Shown here: positions 1 to 11,844 of the stretch, in pieces
How positions within the stretch are numbered: position 1 is the first letter of the stretch
Layout: every line of letters starts with the position of its first letter
Source: Hippophae tibetana
Taxonomy: Eukaryota > Streptophyta > Magnoliopsida > Rosales > Elaeagnaceae
DNA length: 64,000 bases
NCBI GenBank assembly: GCA_037013495.1
Contig: CM072810.1
Location: forward strand, 109,809,898-109,873,897
Direction: 5' to 3'
Program-made: the position numbers and the translations under genes
The notes under the pieces: generated by a model
What the model was told of the DNA's origin: nothing
The model's input: only the letters and a program-made list of their open reading frames with translations
Databases searched by the model: none

Positions 1-199
1 TAGTAAATATATATTTATGAATATATTACTCATTTCATTTTATCTAATTAGACTTTGTTTTATTTGAGGATAAACAAAAAGTTAACTTTATAAGTGTGAT
101 AAATTTATGAAAGTAGAGCTATCGATACATTTATTTGCTTAATATTTATTCCTTTTATTCAATAAGTAACACTTTTGGGTTAAAAAATATTAAAATATG

Positions 200-1440
200 A
201 ACTTTCTAATAAAAGGATATTAAAGTATATTTTTTGAATTTTTGATGGATTTTTATAATTTTTTTAATGTAGAACTAATCAGAACATGACACGTGGATGC
301 CTTACAAACAAAAAGGAGCCAATCGGAGCGCATCGTGTGTACGGTTGACCAGTTGTTTTCACGTGGATGTCACACAAGTAAAGAGGAGACAATTGGAGTG
401 TGTCACATGTACCAAGTGATGCAGGCATTACTACATGTTGCTAGGACGTTCACTATAAGTTTTACCATGTAATCAATGAGCATGCCACATGTAATTATAG
501 GATTCGTCAGTTTATTTCACCATGGTACCACACAATCCAAATCAACGAGTCGTAGTGCACCACGTGTTGACTAGCACCAGTCTGGCATGCCATGCGTCGT
601 ATGTTGATTCATCCTACGTTTCTCCCTTGCCATGTGTTGTGATCTCATTGGCCAGCACTATTTAATTTTTTTTAACTCACTTTTGATCTGAAGTTGATCT
701 AATAATATATATTTCATTTGTGCTTAATTTAACCCCTAATTACACCAAAAACCCTACATAATCAAACTTTTACAAAAAAATTATCAATTTTTGGTGCCAA
801 AAAGAATGAGAGAAGTTCAAGAGAAGGTACAAATTTGGTGAAAATTAACAATAGATTGGTGTTACAATTAAAGAGATTAATTGTATTTATTTTTCTTCTC
901 CTTTTTTTATTAATTTGTATGTTCTTCTTATTTAAAAATATGAGATTTATGAATAAAATCATATTTAGCTAATTTATTAACGTAAGGATTTTATGAATCT
1001 AATTTTCTAAATGTTGTGATCTAATAACTTATTCCAATTATGATTTCAATTTAATTATATTATTTAATCTAATTTTTAAGCTATTAATTATTTAGTCACA
1101 ATTGATCTATAGAGATAATTAAATAAATTTGAGAAAATTATTTAATTATTTATATTGATTAAATAACATGCATAGTTTATAAACAGACATATGATTCTTA
1201 TGTAACTAATTCATATAAGTTGAACTTAATAAATAATATATAATTTACTTGAAAGAAGAATACATGTTATGTTAGATTTAATTAATCATATAAGTGATCA
1301 ATAATTAAATTGAAAATTTGTTAGTTTTTAAATTAATTAATTACTATTATTATTTTTTTAATTCTTTTATTTTTTTTCTAAAGACATAAAATTAATTTTT
1401 AATTTTCAGTTTTAGATTAATTTTTAATAATATAATCTTC
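200..1440 (+). repeat. Dispersed G-box-rich repeat, copy A
   Basis: This segment matches two other places in the window by eye: 43010-43860 in the same orientation and 7960-8615 reversed. The first part, to about 910, is GC-richer and carries several CACGTG-type boxes, for example near 290 and 560. The part from 1010 to 1440 is AT-rich and pairs with the reverse complement of 8100-8610. The G-boxes in the GC-richer part followed by a leader-like AT-rich part resemble a long LTR of a plant retrotransposon. No coding domain, primer-binding site or partner LTR was found, so the class is inference. Short reading frames inside it do not resemble any protein I know. Confidence 0.5.
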
Positions 1441-2580
1441 ACTAAATCAATTATTATTATTTATTTATAATATATATAATTACTTATCTCACACAATTTA
1501 TATCCATTATTCATATCATACAAATAAATCAGGATTAGATTATCACAATTAATATCACTTATAATTATTTAAAGAATAAATCAATATCAATCTATTCATT
1601 AAAATCTAATAAAACGTAAGCTGTCACTTGTAACTATAACCGGTAAAAAGAATCAAACTTCCCGTAGATTCCAAGGAAAGCTATAAATCGAAATCAATTC
1701 ATGACCCATTATATTACTTCAGAAAATCCCAATTTATATTATTTAAATATACAATTCAATGAGTGAAAATCAATGTCAATTACCTCAGACTTCGGAGATC
1801 AAAGGGATTAGGGGAGAATAAATAAATAAATAAATAAATAAAAAGACTAAAGCAATGTAATAAAAAAACAAAACCTTTATTTGACTTCGAGACCTATTGA
1901 ACAAGTAAACCCTGCACTGTTCCATGAGCTTTCTCAAATTTATTTATTTTTTGGGAAAAAAAAAAGGGTCGAGTCTTGTCAGCTTGTGTACTCTACTCCC
2001 CCTCTCCCCTTTTTATCAAACTGTGCTTCTCCATGGTTGAAGACTTGTAAGATTGTCAAACATGCATAGTTCTAGTCTCAATTTGCACAGGTTGCTTAGA
2101 ACGTTCACATTGCAGGCCGCTTGAATTGGAATAAGGATAGGGCCCGTAAATTGAAATTGTTCTAATACCATCCACATTTTTTGTTTATTATTTATATATT
2201 TTTTATAGCTACTTTTATTATTAAAATATGTTTCACTTCACTTTTAGGCAAAAAAATAAATAAAAATTGATAAATTTAATTGAAATTTTTAAATGACCTA
2301 TAAAACACTTATAATTATAATAATGTATCATAAATAAGATAATAAATTTATAATGTATATATCATGTATATGATTCTTTTTTTTTTACTAAATTTGAAAA
2401 AAATTAAACAAAATATACGATTAAAAAACATTTAAATGGTAAATATAAAAAAAATAAAAATAGTAAACATTACTAATTAAATTAACTTTGCTCTTAATAA
2501 TTAGATTCCAAAAATTCCATGTTATGCGATTCATTTATATCTCCTTGCGCTTTATTTTACAAGTAGTGTAGTTTAATTCT
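1441..2580. other. AT-rich intergenic sequence
   Basis: No gene is supported here. An AATA-type microsatellite lies at about 1818-1844, and 1880-2070 is somewhat richer in GC with pyrimidine runs. The 62-codon frame at 1881 has no recognisable domain and lacks a convincing gene context. Confidence 0.5.
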
Positions 2581-2581
2581 T

Positions 2582-3279
2582 TTTGTGTGTCAAAACAAAA
2601 ATAAATTAATTTGATCAATTGTCTAATCAACTCACATAAAATCTTCTATATTCAATTAATATTAATTTTTAAATCAAAATATGTTTTCAATAATTCAATA
2701 CACTTTATATCTCAAAAATTAAAAATAACTCTTAAATTCAAAACTTTAATATACTCCATCATTCTTACACATAAAATATAATAAATACACAAACTCAAAT
2801 AGCACCCAACTATTTCTCTACTTTAATTTATGCAATCAAATCTCACACAAAGAACAACTTCCCCTTTATATCTCCACATTATTTTGCTTGTTGGGAATAT
2901 ATATATATACTACATATAATATATTTTGGCTTCTCATCTCATGCGAAACAAAAACATGCAATAAGCCTTCAAACCTTCTCATCTCAGGCCTTTTGGCTTT
3001 CTAATGGCAAAAAGCATTCCAACGAAATATTAATCAAACCTTTGAAGTTTATTTTTTTATTTTTTTCATTAATACCAACAAAAATTATATATATATACAT
3101 ACATATATACTACCCATAATGCCCTTTGGCTTCTCATCACATGCGAAAAAAATGCAATAAGCTTTCAAACCTTCTTATCTCGTGCCTTTTGGCTTTCTAA
3201 CGGCAAAAAGCATTCCAATGACCAAACATCAGTCAAACCTTTTAAATTTCCTTTTTAATTTTTTTCATTAATACCAACA
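2582..3279 (-). repeat. 3' LTR of the deleted copia element, with internal duplication
   Basis: Its sequence from about 2590 to 2870 aligns with 4870-5140 of the other LTR. A segment of about 190 bp is then present twice in tandem (about 2890-3080 and 3087-3279). Each copy contains the run CTTTTGGCTTTC, a GGCAAAAAGCATTCC stretch and the LTR-terminal ATTAATACCAACA. The right LTR has only one such segment, so the duplication is specific to this copy. Confidence 0.6.
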
Positions 3280-3599
3280 CTCTTCGCATTGCCAAAAATT
3301 TAAAAAATACATGTATCAAGTCCATATCATAATATGTTCATACACATCATCATTGCATCCTAAATAAGATACATCCATTACTTCATTTTCAACAAAAAAT
3401 GGTAAACTCTTCATAAATTTTTACATATTTCTTTTGTTTCACATTATCAATATTATTACAATATTTAAATTTGAGTTAATATTCACCTTACCTTTAAAGG
3501 TTACTACAACTTCATCTTGAACAAGATTTTCAATCAATTTGTATAGACTTCTCTTCATCTTTCCTTTTATTATAATCAAAAACCATTTATTTACCTCCT

Positions 3600-4830
3600 T
3601 GATTCGTTCTTTATAGAAAAATCTTAGCTAAGAGTATTAAGTCTACTTAAAGAAATCAGTTTAGTTTCCAAGTTGGGAACAAATCTTACATCACCCATTG
3701 TTCCAATAATTTCATCATATATTTTCATCTCAATAGTGCCTTTTTCAATGACCTTATTTCTTAATCCATCAGCCACGATAACATTATCATTATTACCAGG
3801 ATTGTAACTATCATGCAATTCTTTCGTTGCACACATATGAAAATAACATGCAGAATCCAAAATTCAATCATTTAATGAACCTTCACATGTAGTCACACAT
3901 ATGATATCAGAATCAGAATTATAAGTTTCAGTGATATTTATCTTTTTTTTCATCTTTCCTTTTCTTTTTATTAAGACTTATATCTTTTATTATGTTTTCA
4001 CAAAATCTCTTTATGTGTGTGGTTTTATGATAATAAAAGCATTCAATGTCATTTCTTTTACTAAGCATGAAACGATTGTTATCTCTATTAGAATTTCTTC
4101 TTCTTGGCTTGCTTTTTTTCTTTATTTGATGAACATACTCTTGAATGTTATTGGGTAACAAACACATATCTACGTACAAAAACTGTCAATTCGATCACAT
4201 TACTAGTTTTCAAAAGTGTTGTGGACACCTCATCCATGATTAATGTAGTCTCTCCAACGAGTAATGTTATCACCAATGTATCATATGATTTTGGTAATGA
4301 GCACAAAAAATCATTGCTTGACTTTTATCATGTATCTTCGCATCAACACTCAAAAGTTTAGAAATACATCTATTGAACTTGTTCACATGGCTTCCAATAT
4401 CATCACCTTCTTACATCCTCGAGGCATATATTTGTTTTTTAAAGTATAGCTTATTTGTAATAGACTTTAACAAATACATTTTTTTCAAATTTTTCACAAC
4501 TTTGATATATATTGTTTTTTTTCATTTTTTTCCCCACAACTTTGATAAAGAAGTCTCATTTAGCATACTATATTTGACTTCATAAACCATACTTAAGCAA
4601 ACAATGCTTATTGTATTTACTTCCATTTCTTTTAAATAATCATCATTCATGTCTTGTGGCTTCATTTTCTTTAATGCCTTAGAAGACCTTGTTGTACTTA
4701 TGTATCATTCACATTGCTTTGCAAAATGTTGAAGTTAATTTTCTCATCAAATTTTTCTATCTCAAACCTTATTGTTACCACTCGTTATGTTTCTTAATTT
4801 AAGACCTCTAATTTTTGGTTTTAATACCAT
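3600..4830 (-). pseudogene. Copia gag-protease remnant
   Basis: Read on the minus strand, 4830-4200 gives a broken Gag of the UBN2/copia type, including KALKKMKPQDMND and a stretch resembling the region where such Gags read 'LWKKLE...TNKLYLKKQLY'. The piece at 3928-4179 contains a CCHC knuckle in which the second cysteine has become tyrosine (CFYYHKTTHIKRFC). The piece at 3624-3860 contains the protease start (MDSACYFHMC, corresponding to the DSG active-site motif with Gly replaced by Ala) and the ISLSRL region typical of copia proteases. Stops and frame changes separate the parts, so no protein can be made. Integrase and RT do not follow. Confidence 0.75.
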
Positions 4831-4831
4831 T

Positions 4832-5393
4832 TGTTAAGCATAATAAAAATAATTATAAAATCAAATGAAACAAAAAACAAATAGGACTCAATAAATTAAA
4901 GTGGTTTGATCAATTACTTAATCAATTTTTTTTCTATATTTAACTAATATTAATTCTTAAATATAAAATCTTTTTTCAACAACTCAATATACTATATTCC
5001 CAAGAATTAAAAATAGCTCTTAAACCACACTCTAATATAACTAATATTACTCTCTCACACAAAATATAATAGAAAGAGACACTCAAATAGGTCAAGTTAT
5101 TTCTTTATTTTAATTTATGAAAACAAATGTAACAACTTACTTATTTTTCTTTTCTTTTCCCGTACAAGTATATCTCTATATATCTACATTTTTTTTGTTA
5201 GGAATATATATATGCCCTTTTCACTTCGCATCTCACGCAGGAAAAAAACATGCAATAAGTATTAATCGATATACTTAAAGCCTACAAACGGTCTCATCTT
5301 ATGACTTTTGGCTTTCCAACAACAAAAAGCATTTCAATGGCTAAACATAAGCTAAACCTTTTAAATTCCTCTTTTTTCCCATTAATACCAACA
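4832..5393 (-). repeat. 5' LTR of the deleted copia element
   Basis: A 562-bp direct repeat of 2582-3279, bounded by TGTTAAG on the left and ACCAACA on the right in plus-strand reading. It sits next to the primer-site-like sequence at 4817-4830. Confidence 0.65.
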
Positions 5394-7959
5394 CTTTATT
5401 CTTCTTCTTTTTACAAAATGTGGTCCTTATATCACATGCTCTTTTCTTACGCAACAAATTGGAAAAACTCCATATATCCCTAATAAAATTATATTCCTAC
5501 TACATCTCCACTCGAAAATAATTTACATAATTCATAAATATTTTAAGTCTCATATGATTTAATATCAAGATTTGGGTCTACAAACTAATAAAATTTAATA
5601 TATAGGCAAGACTCACCAATTTTTTTTATTTCTAATTATACATTTGAATTACACCAACTTTTATTTATTGAAAAAATTAACACATCATATGTTTGAAAAA
5701 AATATTTATTAATCGATATGTGTTTAGAATCTACATTTAGATATGTATATTACAATATAGTCATTTCATCTCGATGACATAGTGTATCTTATTTATGAAA
5801 ATTTAAATTATGTATTTAATTAACTTAGGAATGGATAGATAATTTTACTAAATATGTCTAATTAAAATATATTAAGTGGCTAGATAAACAATCATGTGTA
5901 AACAATATAATGCAAAAATAAAAATAAGTATGACATATGATATTTTAGGTAGATACAACCTAGATCACAATAATGAGTTAAGAAGAAAATCATTAGTTTA
6001 CCGAATCACCTAACTATCCATTATAAAAAATAATATTCAATTACAAAGCAAGATCGTACACTAACCTTCACAAATAAATCCCTCAATGTAATCTACTTAT
6101 AAGTCATCATTTCTTTCATAATCTCCACAAGATAGGTGTACTAATTAGGACCAACATTCAGATCTCTTGAGTCCCACAAGCAATCAGACATGTTTAATAA
6201 GTACCTAAAATGTTAACATAAATAACACAAGTACAAGATGTGTCCTAGAGTAGATGTGACAATGAAAAATCCTAGTTAGAAATTTCAATAACATAAATTA
6301 AATCAACTAGTAAATCTTAGAACAAAAGTCAAAAACTTAAAATTACAAAAATAATTAGGCATATGAATCAATCAAACATAACCGTATAATATTTTTAACA
6401 GATTATATCTAGAATATTTCTAAAGAAATATGATACACTTACAAAAAAAATTTGAGAGAGAGAGAGAACAAAAGTTCAAGATGAATAGAACAAATGTGGT
6501 AGTTAAAATAATGATCATTAGATTGTTTATATATGAGAATTACTCTAATGCTAGGTTAATGTGTAATGACTTTTTTTTTCATAAAAGAGTTAATGATGTA
6601 GTATTATATAAGGGCATTTCGGTAGTTAATACAATTGGATCGAGTAAACAAAGAGATTTTAAACTGAAAAGTTATACGTTCGATCGATCTAAAACATGCA
6701 CGACCAATCTAATCCAAAGGTTGATCAATTGATACTTTTTTCAATATATACAACAATGATCAAACATAACCTATGAGTGCCGAGATTCGATTTGATCGAT
6801 CCACCATCTCGATCAATCGAACATAACTTTGATCAATCTACTACCAACAATTTCAACCTGAGAGTACTTATATCAAACTCGATCGAACATCAATCCATCT
6901 AAAGCTTCGATCGATCGAGCAACATTTAAACTATATATTCTTATATGTATGAATCTAATTCTAAATGTATTTGGAAATAACTATAAATCTAAAACACATC
7001 AATTTAAAGCTCAATTGTTTCTTTGGCATTAAACAATGGACATGACAATAAGCCTAAAACTAGTTTACATTTAGTCGTTTTGTTCACAAATATCAATAAA
7101 CTTTACTATCTATACTATAGTGTGACAACATATAAATTATACATAATTAAGTTAAAAATATATTACGTTGAATTGCGTATATTTGAATAAATACCTTGAA
7201 TAGTGGGTTCTCAAAAAAAATAAAATCTTTTATATATTTTTAGTGATAATATGTATTAAACACAAATTATATCTTATAGTTAAGAGGTATCCATAGACGT
7301 CGAAGATCCATTTCAAGCAAACGAAAAAGTTTGCTTAGCATAGACTCAATTGCTTTGCTGTCAGACTCAATTGGCTTTAGTCAAAATTAGCAAAAACTTG
7401 CTTTTAATATTTAACATATTAATCACTAGAAACCATGCAAAACACACAAATGTAATCATGCTGACATACGTGTTGGACTATTATATAGCAATTCACATAT
7501 AAACATGAACGTGAAAAGCCAAGATGATATAGATTCTTATTATATCATCTCCTCCTCTAATAATGCCTTTCCAATGTTGTTCCCATGAATCAGGTAAGGA
7601 ATTGCAACACTCAATTACACGTGTATCAAACTCAGAAGAAGTATTATATGAGACCCCAAGACCAAAAGACTTTACTTAATTGGAAGGCCGGTCACTACTG
7701 TTTGAAAATGGTTATGAAGTCTAACTTATCAGTTCAAGGTCCGCAAAAGGGCACTTCAATGCAAGATTCCAGATGATGTTGGTCTCTTCATATTCGTTTT
7801 TGATGTTCTCCTCATTTTTTTCCCCTTCAAGTTTGATTGGTTGTGTCCTCCACATAGCTATAATATGCTTGTCTCTGTAATCAAAGCAAACATATGGATG
7901 CTACATGATTATAGTAAGCATATGGCCAAAATAGCATATTTTTATTTATATATTATTCG
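5394..7959. other. Intergenic, no supported gene
   Basis: This is AT-rich sequence. At 6660-6920 the motif GATCGAT/GATCAAT recurs many times, which suggests a decaying short repeat. The 100-codon frame at 6430-6732 has no domain I recognise and ends inside that repeat. A slightly GC-richer patch at 7280-7900 includes a 63-codon frame (7585-7776) that I cannot assign. It could be a gene fragment, but nothing supports a product. Confidence 0.4.
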
Positions 7960-8615
7960 GCACACAAATTATATACAATTAATATTCAAGTATGTGTATT
8001 GTAACAAGTAAAATAATGATAAAAAATATCGTTATTATGGAGATTATATTATTATAAACTAATTTTTTAAACTAAAAAAGTAAAAATAAAAATTAATATT
8101 TTTTGTGTTTTTATATTTTAAGAAATCAAAATTAAAAGAAGTAAAATAAATAGCAATAATTAATTAAATCAAATTTGGTAACTAAGAAAATATATGAGAA
8201 AATATATAAGAATACTTAATTTTTTAATTTTCTAAACATGTGAATTACTAAAATCACACAATATAATTATTAATTAATTATATGATCAATTAAATCTAAT
8301 CTAACATATATTCCTCTCTTAAGTAAACTACGCATCATATAGTAATTAACTTAATCATATTCTCACGTACATTAAATTACATACTATTTATTAAGTTCAT
8401 CAATTATGTATCATATATATAAGAATTATACATATTTGCTTAGAAATTATGCATGTTATTTAATCAAGATAAACAATTAAATAATTCTCTCAAATATATT
8501 TAATTGTCTATATAGATCAATTATTAGCAAAACAAATAATAATATAAAAATCAAATTAAATAATATAATTAAATTAAATTAATAATTAGGATAATTATTC
8601 TCGATATTTTTGTAT
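7960..8615 (-). repeat. Dispersed G-box-rich repeat, copy B (inverted, partial)
   Basis: The reverse complement of 8010-8120 aligns closely with 43675-43790, including a shared CTTAAAATATAAAAACACAAA run. The reverse complement of 8100-8610 aligns with 1010-1440. Only the AT-rich half of the family is present. Together with copy A it forms an inverted pair about 7 kb apart that encloses the deleted copia element. Confidence 0.5.
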
Positions 8616-8665
8616 TCATTGTGACACGAGGGTAATTGTAATTTATGTGCGTATTGAATACACAA

Positions 8666-8668
<3 letters not shown>

Positions 8669-8704
<36 letters not shown>
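8669..8704. repeat. (TA)n microsatellite
   Basis: About 17 uninterrupted TA units immediately after the end of repeat copy B. Confidence 0.95.
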
Positions 8705-8705
<1 letters not shown>

Positions 8706-9118
8706 GTCTAGTTCATACATAGTCTAGAAATAAATGAATATACATGATGTATAATGTATATAAATATAAAACTTCTGTATATATATGATTGAGATGTTAT
8801 TTTAAAATCAATTCGATTATACATAATCTAAACATATTATTTACTGTTCATATTTGTTTATTTATAAGCATGTACGGATTCATGAAATCTTCTTTGCTTT
8901 CGTTTGTTTTTGTTTTGCATTCAATAAATGTGATTAATTTAATATTATTACATAAAATATTATTTAAAATATTCATATATTACATATGAATAATATATAG
9001 TTTAAATTCTATAAATAATTAAACAAAAGATTTTATTCGGTACCCATGGGATAATTATTAGAAAAGAAATAACGGAAAAACAAAAACAATTATAGGTAAG
9101 GGTCAAAAGAAAGAAGTT

Positions 9119-10410
9119 TTAACAAGGTAATATGCAAACACAAAGTATGTGTTGGGGCAAATTTGGTGGTTTTTGACACTGTGATCCAGCTTGTGGATCT
9201 AAGCTTCTGCATACTACAACACATTTTGCATCAACATCAGGTCCTTCTTGGCTGCATTCATAACCATACTGTACTTTCATGCATTTCGTTGGATCAGATG
9301 TAGCAAAAATAGTAGCTGCATGCATATATAGAAAAGATCATATGGCGAGTGTAATTCATTTATTTAGAAAATAATAATAATATAAGTAATAGAAATATAA
9401 TGATGTTTTTATATTTATTAGATTTTAAACGTATTATTAGGCTTGTTTTATTGTAATTATTACCTTTAATTTTTTTTTTAAAGAGGATCAAAGATTAATT
9501 TATGATTACTAATTTTGTTTTCTAACCATATTGAAATGCAAAGTGTAAATATTCTATTGTTAAACATAATTTTGTTTTCCTTTAAAAAAAACACAATTTT
9601 ATTTTCTTAAAATGCCTCATCCCTGTTTGTATTAGCTGAAAAAAATTGGTTAAAAAATAAATTATTGTATTTTTCTAAACTTTAAACTTCGAAAATAAAG
9701 ATGGGTATTAAAAGGAATAAGTTAACTGTAGCAATTTTTTTCTTTCTATTCTTTTGGGTTCAGGCCCAATCACTCAAACATGTAGAAATGATAATGAGGG
9801 TGTCCCATACCAACGAGATCGTGAGTTCAAATCTTATATAAAACATAATTTCAAATTTGTCTCACTCTCTCAAAATGATGTGATTTAAGTAATAAATTAA
9901 ATAATTATATCCCAATTCTCCCTGAGGTAGAATAGGAGCGACTTTCTGCTTTTCTTTTCTTTTTAAAGTGTGTTGTATAGTGGTCAAGAGTTCTACATTT
10001 TCATACAACAAATGTAAGTATTTGCATTGATTTTATAACATGTAAATGATGTTTTGTATTAGTTTGAAAAAATAATGCAAATGATAATATTGTATTTACA
10101 TCGTATTTACATCGATTATATTTTAAATGTTTAAATAAATCTAAAATGTATCATTTATCTTCAAAATAAATAACAGTTTATGTAATCTATTGTATTATCA
10201 TTACAAAACACATGTAAAGATATACCAATATCATTTAATCTAATTAAATATTCAATTTTTTTCTTACAAAAATTTTAAATTTATTTATCTTTGTCAAATT
10301 GAGTTAAGAAGTTTTTTCATAGTAAAAAAAAATGACTAGAAATGTTTACCTGTACCAACAAGGATGATAATAACGAAAAGGTTAACTAATATTGGAGTTG
10401 ATTTAGCCAT
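9119..10410 (-). CDS. Secreted 8-cysteine defensin-like (DEFL) peptide, two exons
   Basis: Exon 1 is 10410-10350: an ATG followed by a 20-residue start beginning MAKSTPILV, hydrophobic through LFVIIILVGT, a typical secretory signal. The intron is 10349-9316 with GT-AG ends (CAG/GTAAAC donor, TGCAG acceptor) in phase 1. Exon 2 is 9315-9119 and ends in TAA. The predicted precursor has 85 residues. Its mature part has eight cysteines in the order C, C, CxxxC (CVVVC), C, CxC (CVC), C, the pattern of plant defensin-like peptides with a cysteine-stabilised alpha-beta fold. Such peptides are exported to the apoplast, and members of the family act in antimicrobial defence or reproductive signalling; which applies here cannot be told. 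The splice phase joins the halves without a stop, and the signal-plus-cysteine architecture with an intron just after the signal is the usual DEFL layout. The ATG at 9325 lies in the intron and is not the start. Confidence 0.8.
9770..9965 (+). mobile_element. Possible degenerate tRNA-derived SINE in the DEFL intron
   Basis: Within the DEFL intron the plus strand has an RNA polymerase III B-box-like GAGTTCAAATC at about 9832, preceded by ACGAGATCGT, an arrangement common in plant SINEs. The segment ends in a pyrimidine/T-rich stretch near 9960. No clean A-box or target duplication could be fixed, so this is tentative. Confidence 0.3.
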
Positions 10411-10483
10411 ATGCAAACGCTTATAATGTTGAAGATATTGAATATTATATATTTTAACTTCATAGTTATAAACTTGTAATCAG

Positions 10484-10492
10484 CTTTATATA
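10484..10492 (-). promoter_or_regulatory. TATA box of the DEFL gene
   Basis: TATATAAAG on the minus strand lies about 75-80 bases upstream of the ATG at 10410. It would place transcription start near 10455 with a short 5' leader. Confidence 0.6.
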
Positions 10493-11840
10493 GCGTTGAA
10501 AAGAATGGGTAATACCAAACAAGTAAATTGTTCGTAGGAGTAATTTTTGGAAATTATTTTTTGATTAAAATATTTTCCATTTATGTGATACTCATAAGAG
10601 GAATTATAAAATCCTTTAAATTAAAAAATTACTTTATATATTCATTACTTACCAAAAATCCATTTTTTCCCCATTATATGTGTTGGCAAATTTTTCATTA
10701 AATAAGAGTGATATCATTTGATTATTACGAATAATTAGTTACAGCTAGTGTACGATGAATGTACACTCAGTTAAAGTTTGAATTTCTAATAAAAAGATTT
10801 TGTGATGATTATCTATTGATTTGAGTTTAAATTAAAAAAAATTGTGATAATTATCCATTAATTTAAATTTAAATTTAAATTAAATATTTATAATTTAATA
10901 TCTCTGTATATCGATAATAGTAAATAAGGGTGAACATGTGAATCAAAATTATATGCTTTTAATCTATTTTAATTTGATTTGATTTTAATCAAATTTAAAT
11001 ATTTTTAATCCAAATTTAATTCAAAGATATAATTAATTTAAACTAATTCAAATCTAAACAAATACTAATTATGACCACTATATTCTTTTTATCAATAATA
11101 TACTAAATTACACTCACCAAAAACAATATATCTATATATAAAAACAAAACAAGAAGTTTTCCACTACAATGTCTTTTTTTTTATCACGTATTATTGTCTT
11201 TGTTATAGATATTTTTTTATTGTTATTAGGTCATTATTATTATTGTTATTATAAATTTTATAACATAGAATTTTTACTTTTCTTTCCTACTCGAAAACAT
11301 TGATTAATATATTTTTATGTCTGTATCTTTTCATTAATAAATACATGGACGATTTTAATAAATTCTGATGCATGAAATTAAAAAATAAATTGAAATGTAA
11401 TTTTATTTCGCCGACTATCCAAATGTACACTTTACATGTGTAGGTGAAAAAATTAAGAGGTAAAGCACTGGTCATTAAATAGATGAATTAATCGGAATAA
11501 CATCAAAAATATTCTCAAATTTTAAGGTATTTTTAAAGTTTCAAACAATTCAAAAATAACTCTTAAACATATCAGAAATGATATCTAAGGAAGTAAATAG
11601 TATCATTTCATAAATAAAATTTGAAGAAAAAAACTAATAAAAAATTATGGAATAATAGAATTACAAATATAAAACATGTGATGATGTTTTTTTTACATAA
11701 AATTATAATTATTAATTATTATTATTTTAAGAAATTTAAAAGGTAAAATTAAATTTTGAAGAAAGATATGAATTTAAAGATTTATCATTTTTTCATCATT
11801 AATGAAATTATTCCCAAGAAAAGACATTTTATTATGGAAT
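10493..11840. other. Intergenic, no supported gene
   Basis: AT-rich sequence. At about 10927 there is an AAGGGTGAACATGTGAAT sequence followed by AATTTGATTTGATTTTAATC runs, reminiscent of the ends of plant non-autonomous hAT elements, but no opposite end was found. Confidence 0.4.
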
Positions 11841-11844
11841 AAGT

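Larger units (their letters stand above)
2582..5393 (-). mobile_element. Internally deleted Ty1/copia element, gag and protease only
   Basis: Two diverged direct repeats of several hundred bases flank copia gag and protease remnants read on the minus strand. The right (5') LTR runs from TGTTAAGC at 4832 to ACCAACA at 5393. The left (3') LTR ends in the same ACCAACA at 3279 and starts near 2582, a boundary that is uncertain. Next to the 5' LTR the minus strand has ATGGTATTAAAACC (4817-4830), which resembles the initiator-Met primer site of plant copia elements. Upstream of the 3' LTR is the purine-rich GCGAAGAG. Integrase, reverse transcriptase and RNase H are missing, so most of pol has been lost. 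The two LTRs differ at many positions, indicating an old insertion. Confidence 0.7.

Noticed and set aside
6430-6732. 100-codon plus-strand frame
   Set aside because: No recognisable domain, no promoter context, and its end lies in the GATC-word cluster.
8669-8704. (TA)n run as an origin or regulatory site
   Set aside because: Similar runs at 21506 and 44750 show it is ordinary microsatellite.
9323-9325. ATG at 9325 as start of the cysteine-rich peptide
   Set aside because: It lies just upstream of the TGCAG splice acceptor; the joined exon 1 supplies a proper start and signal peptide in phase.
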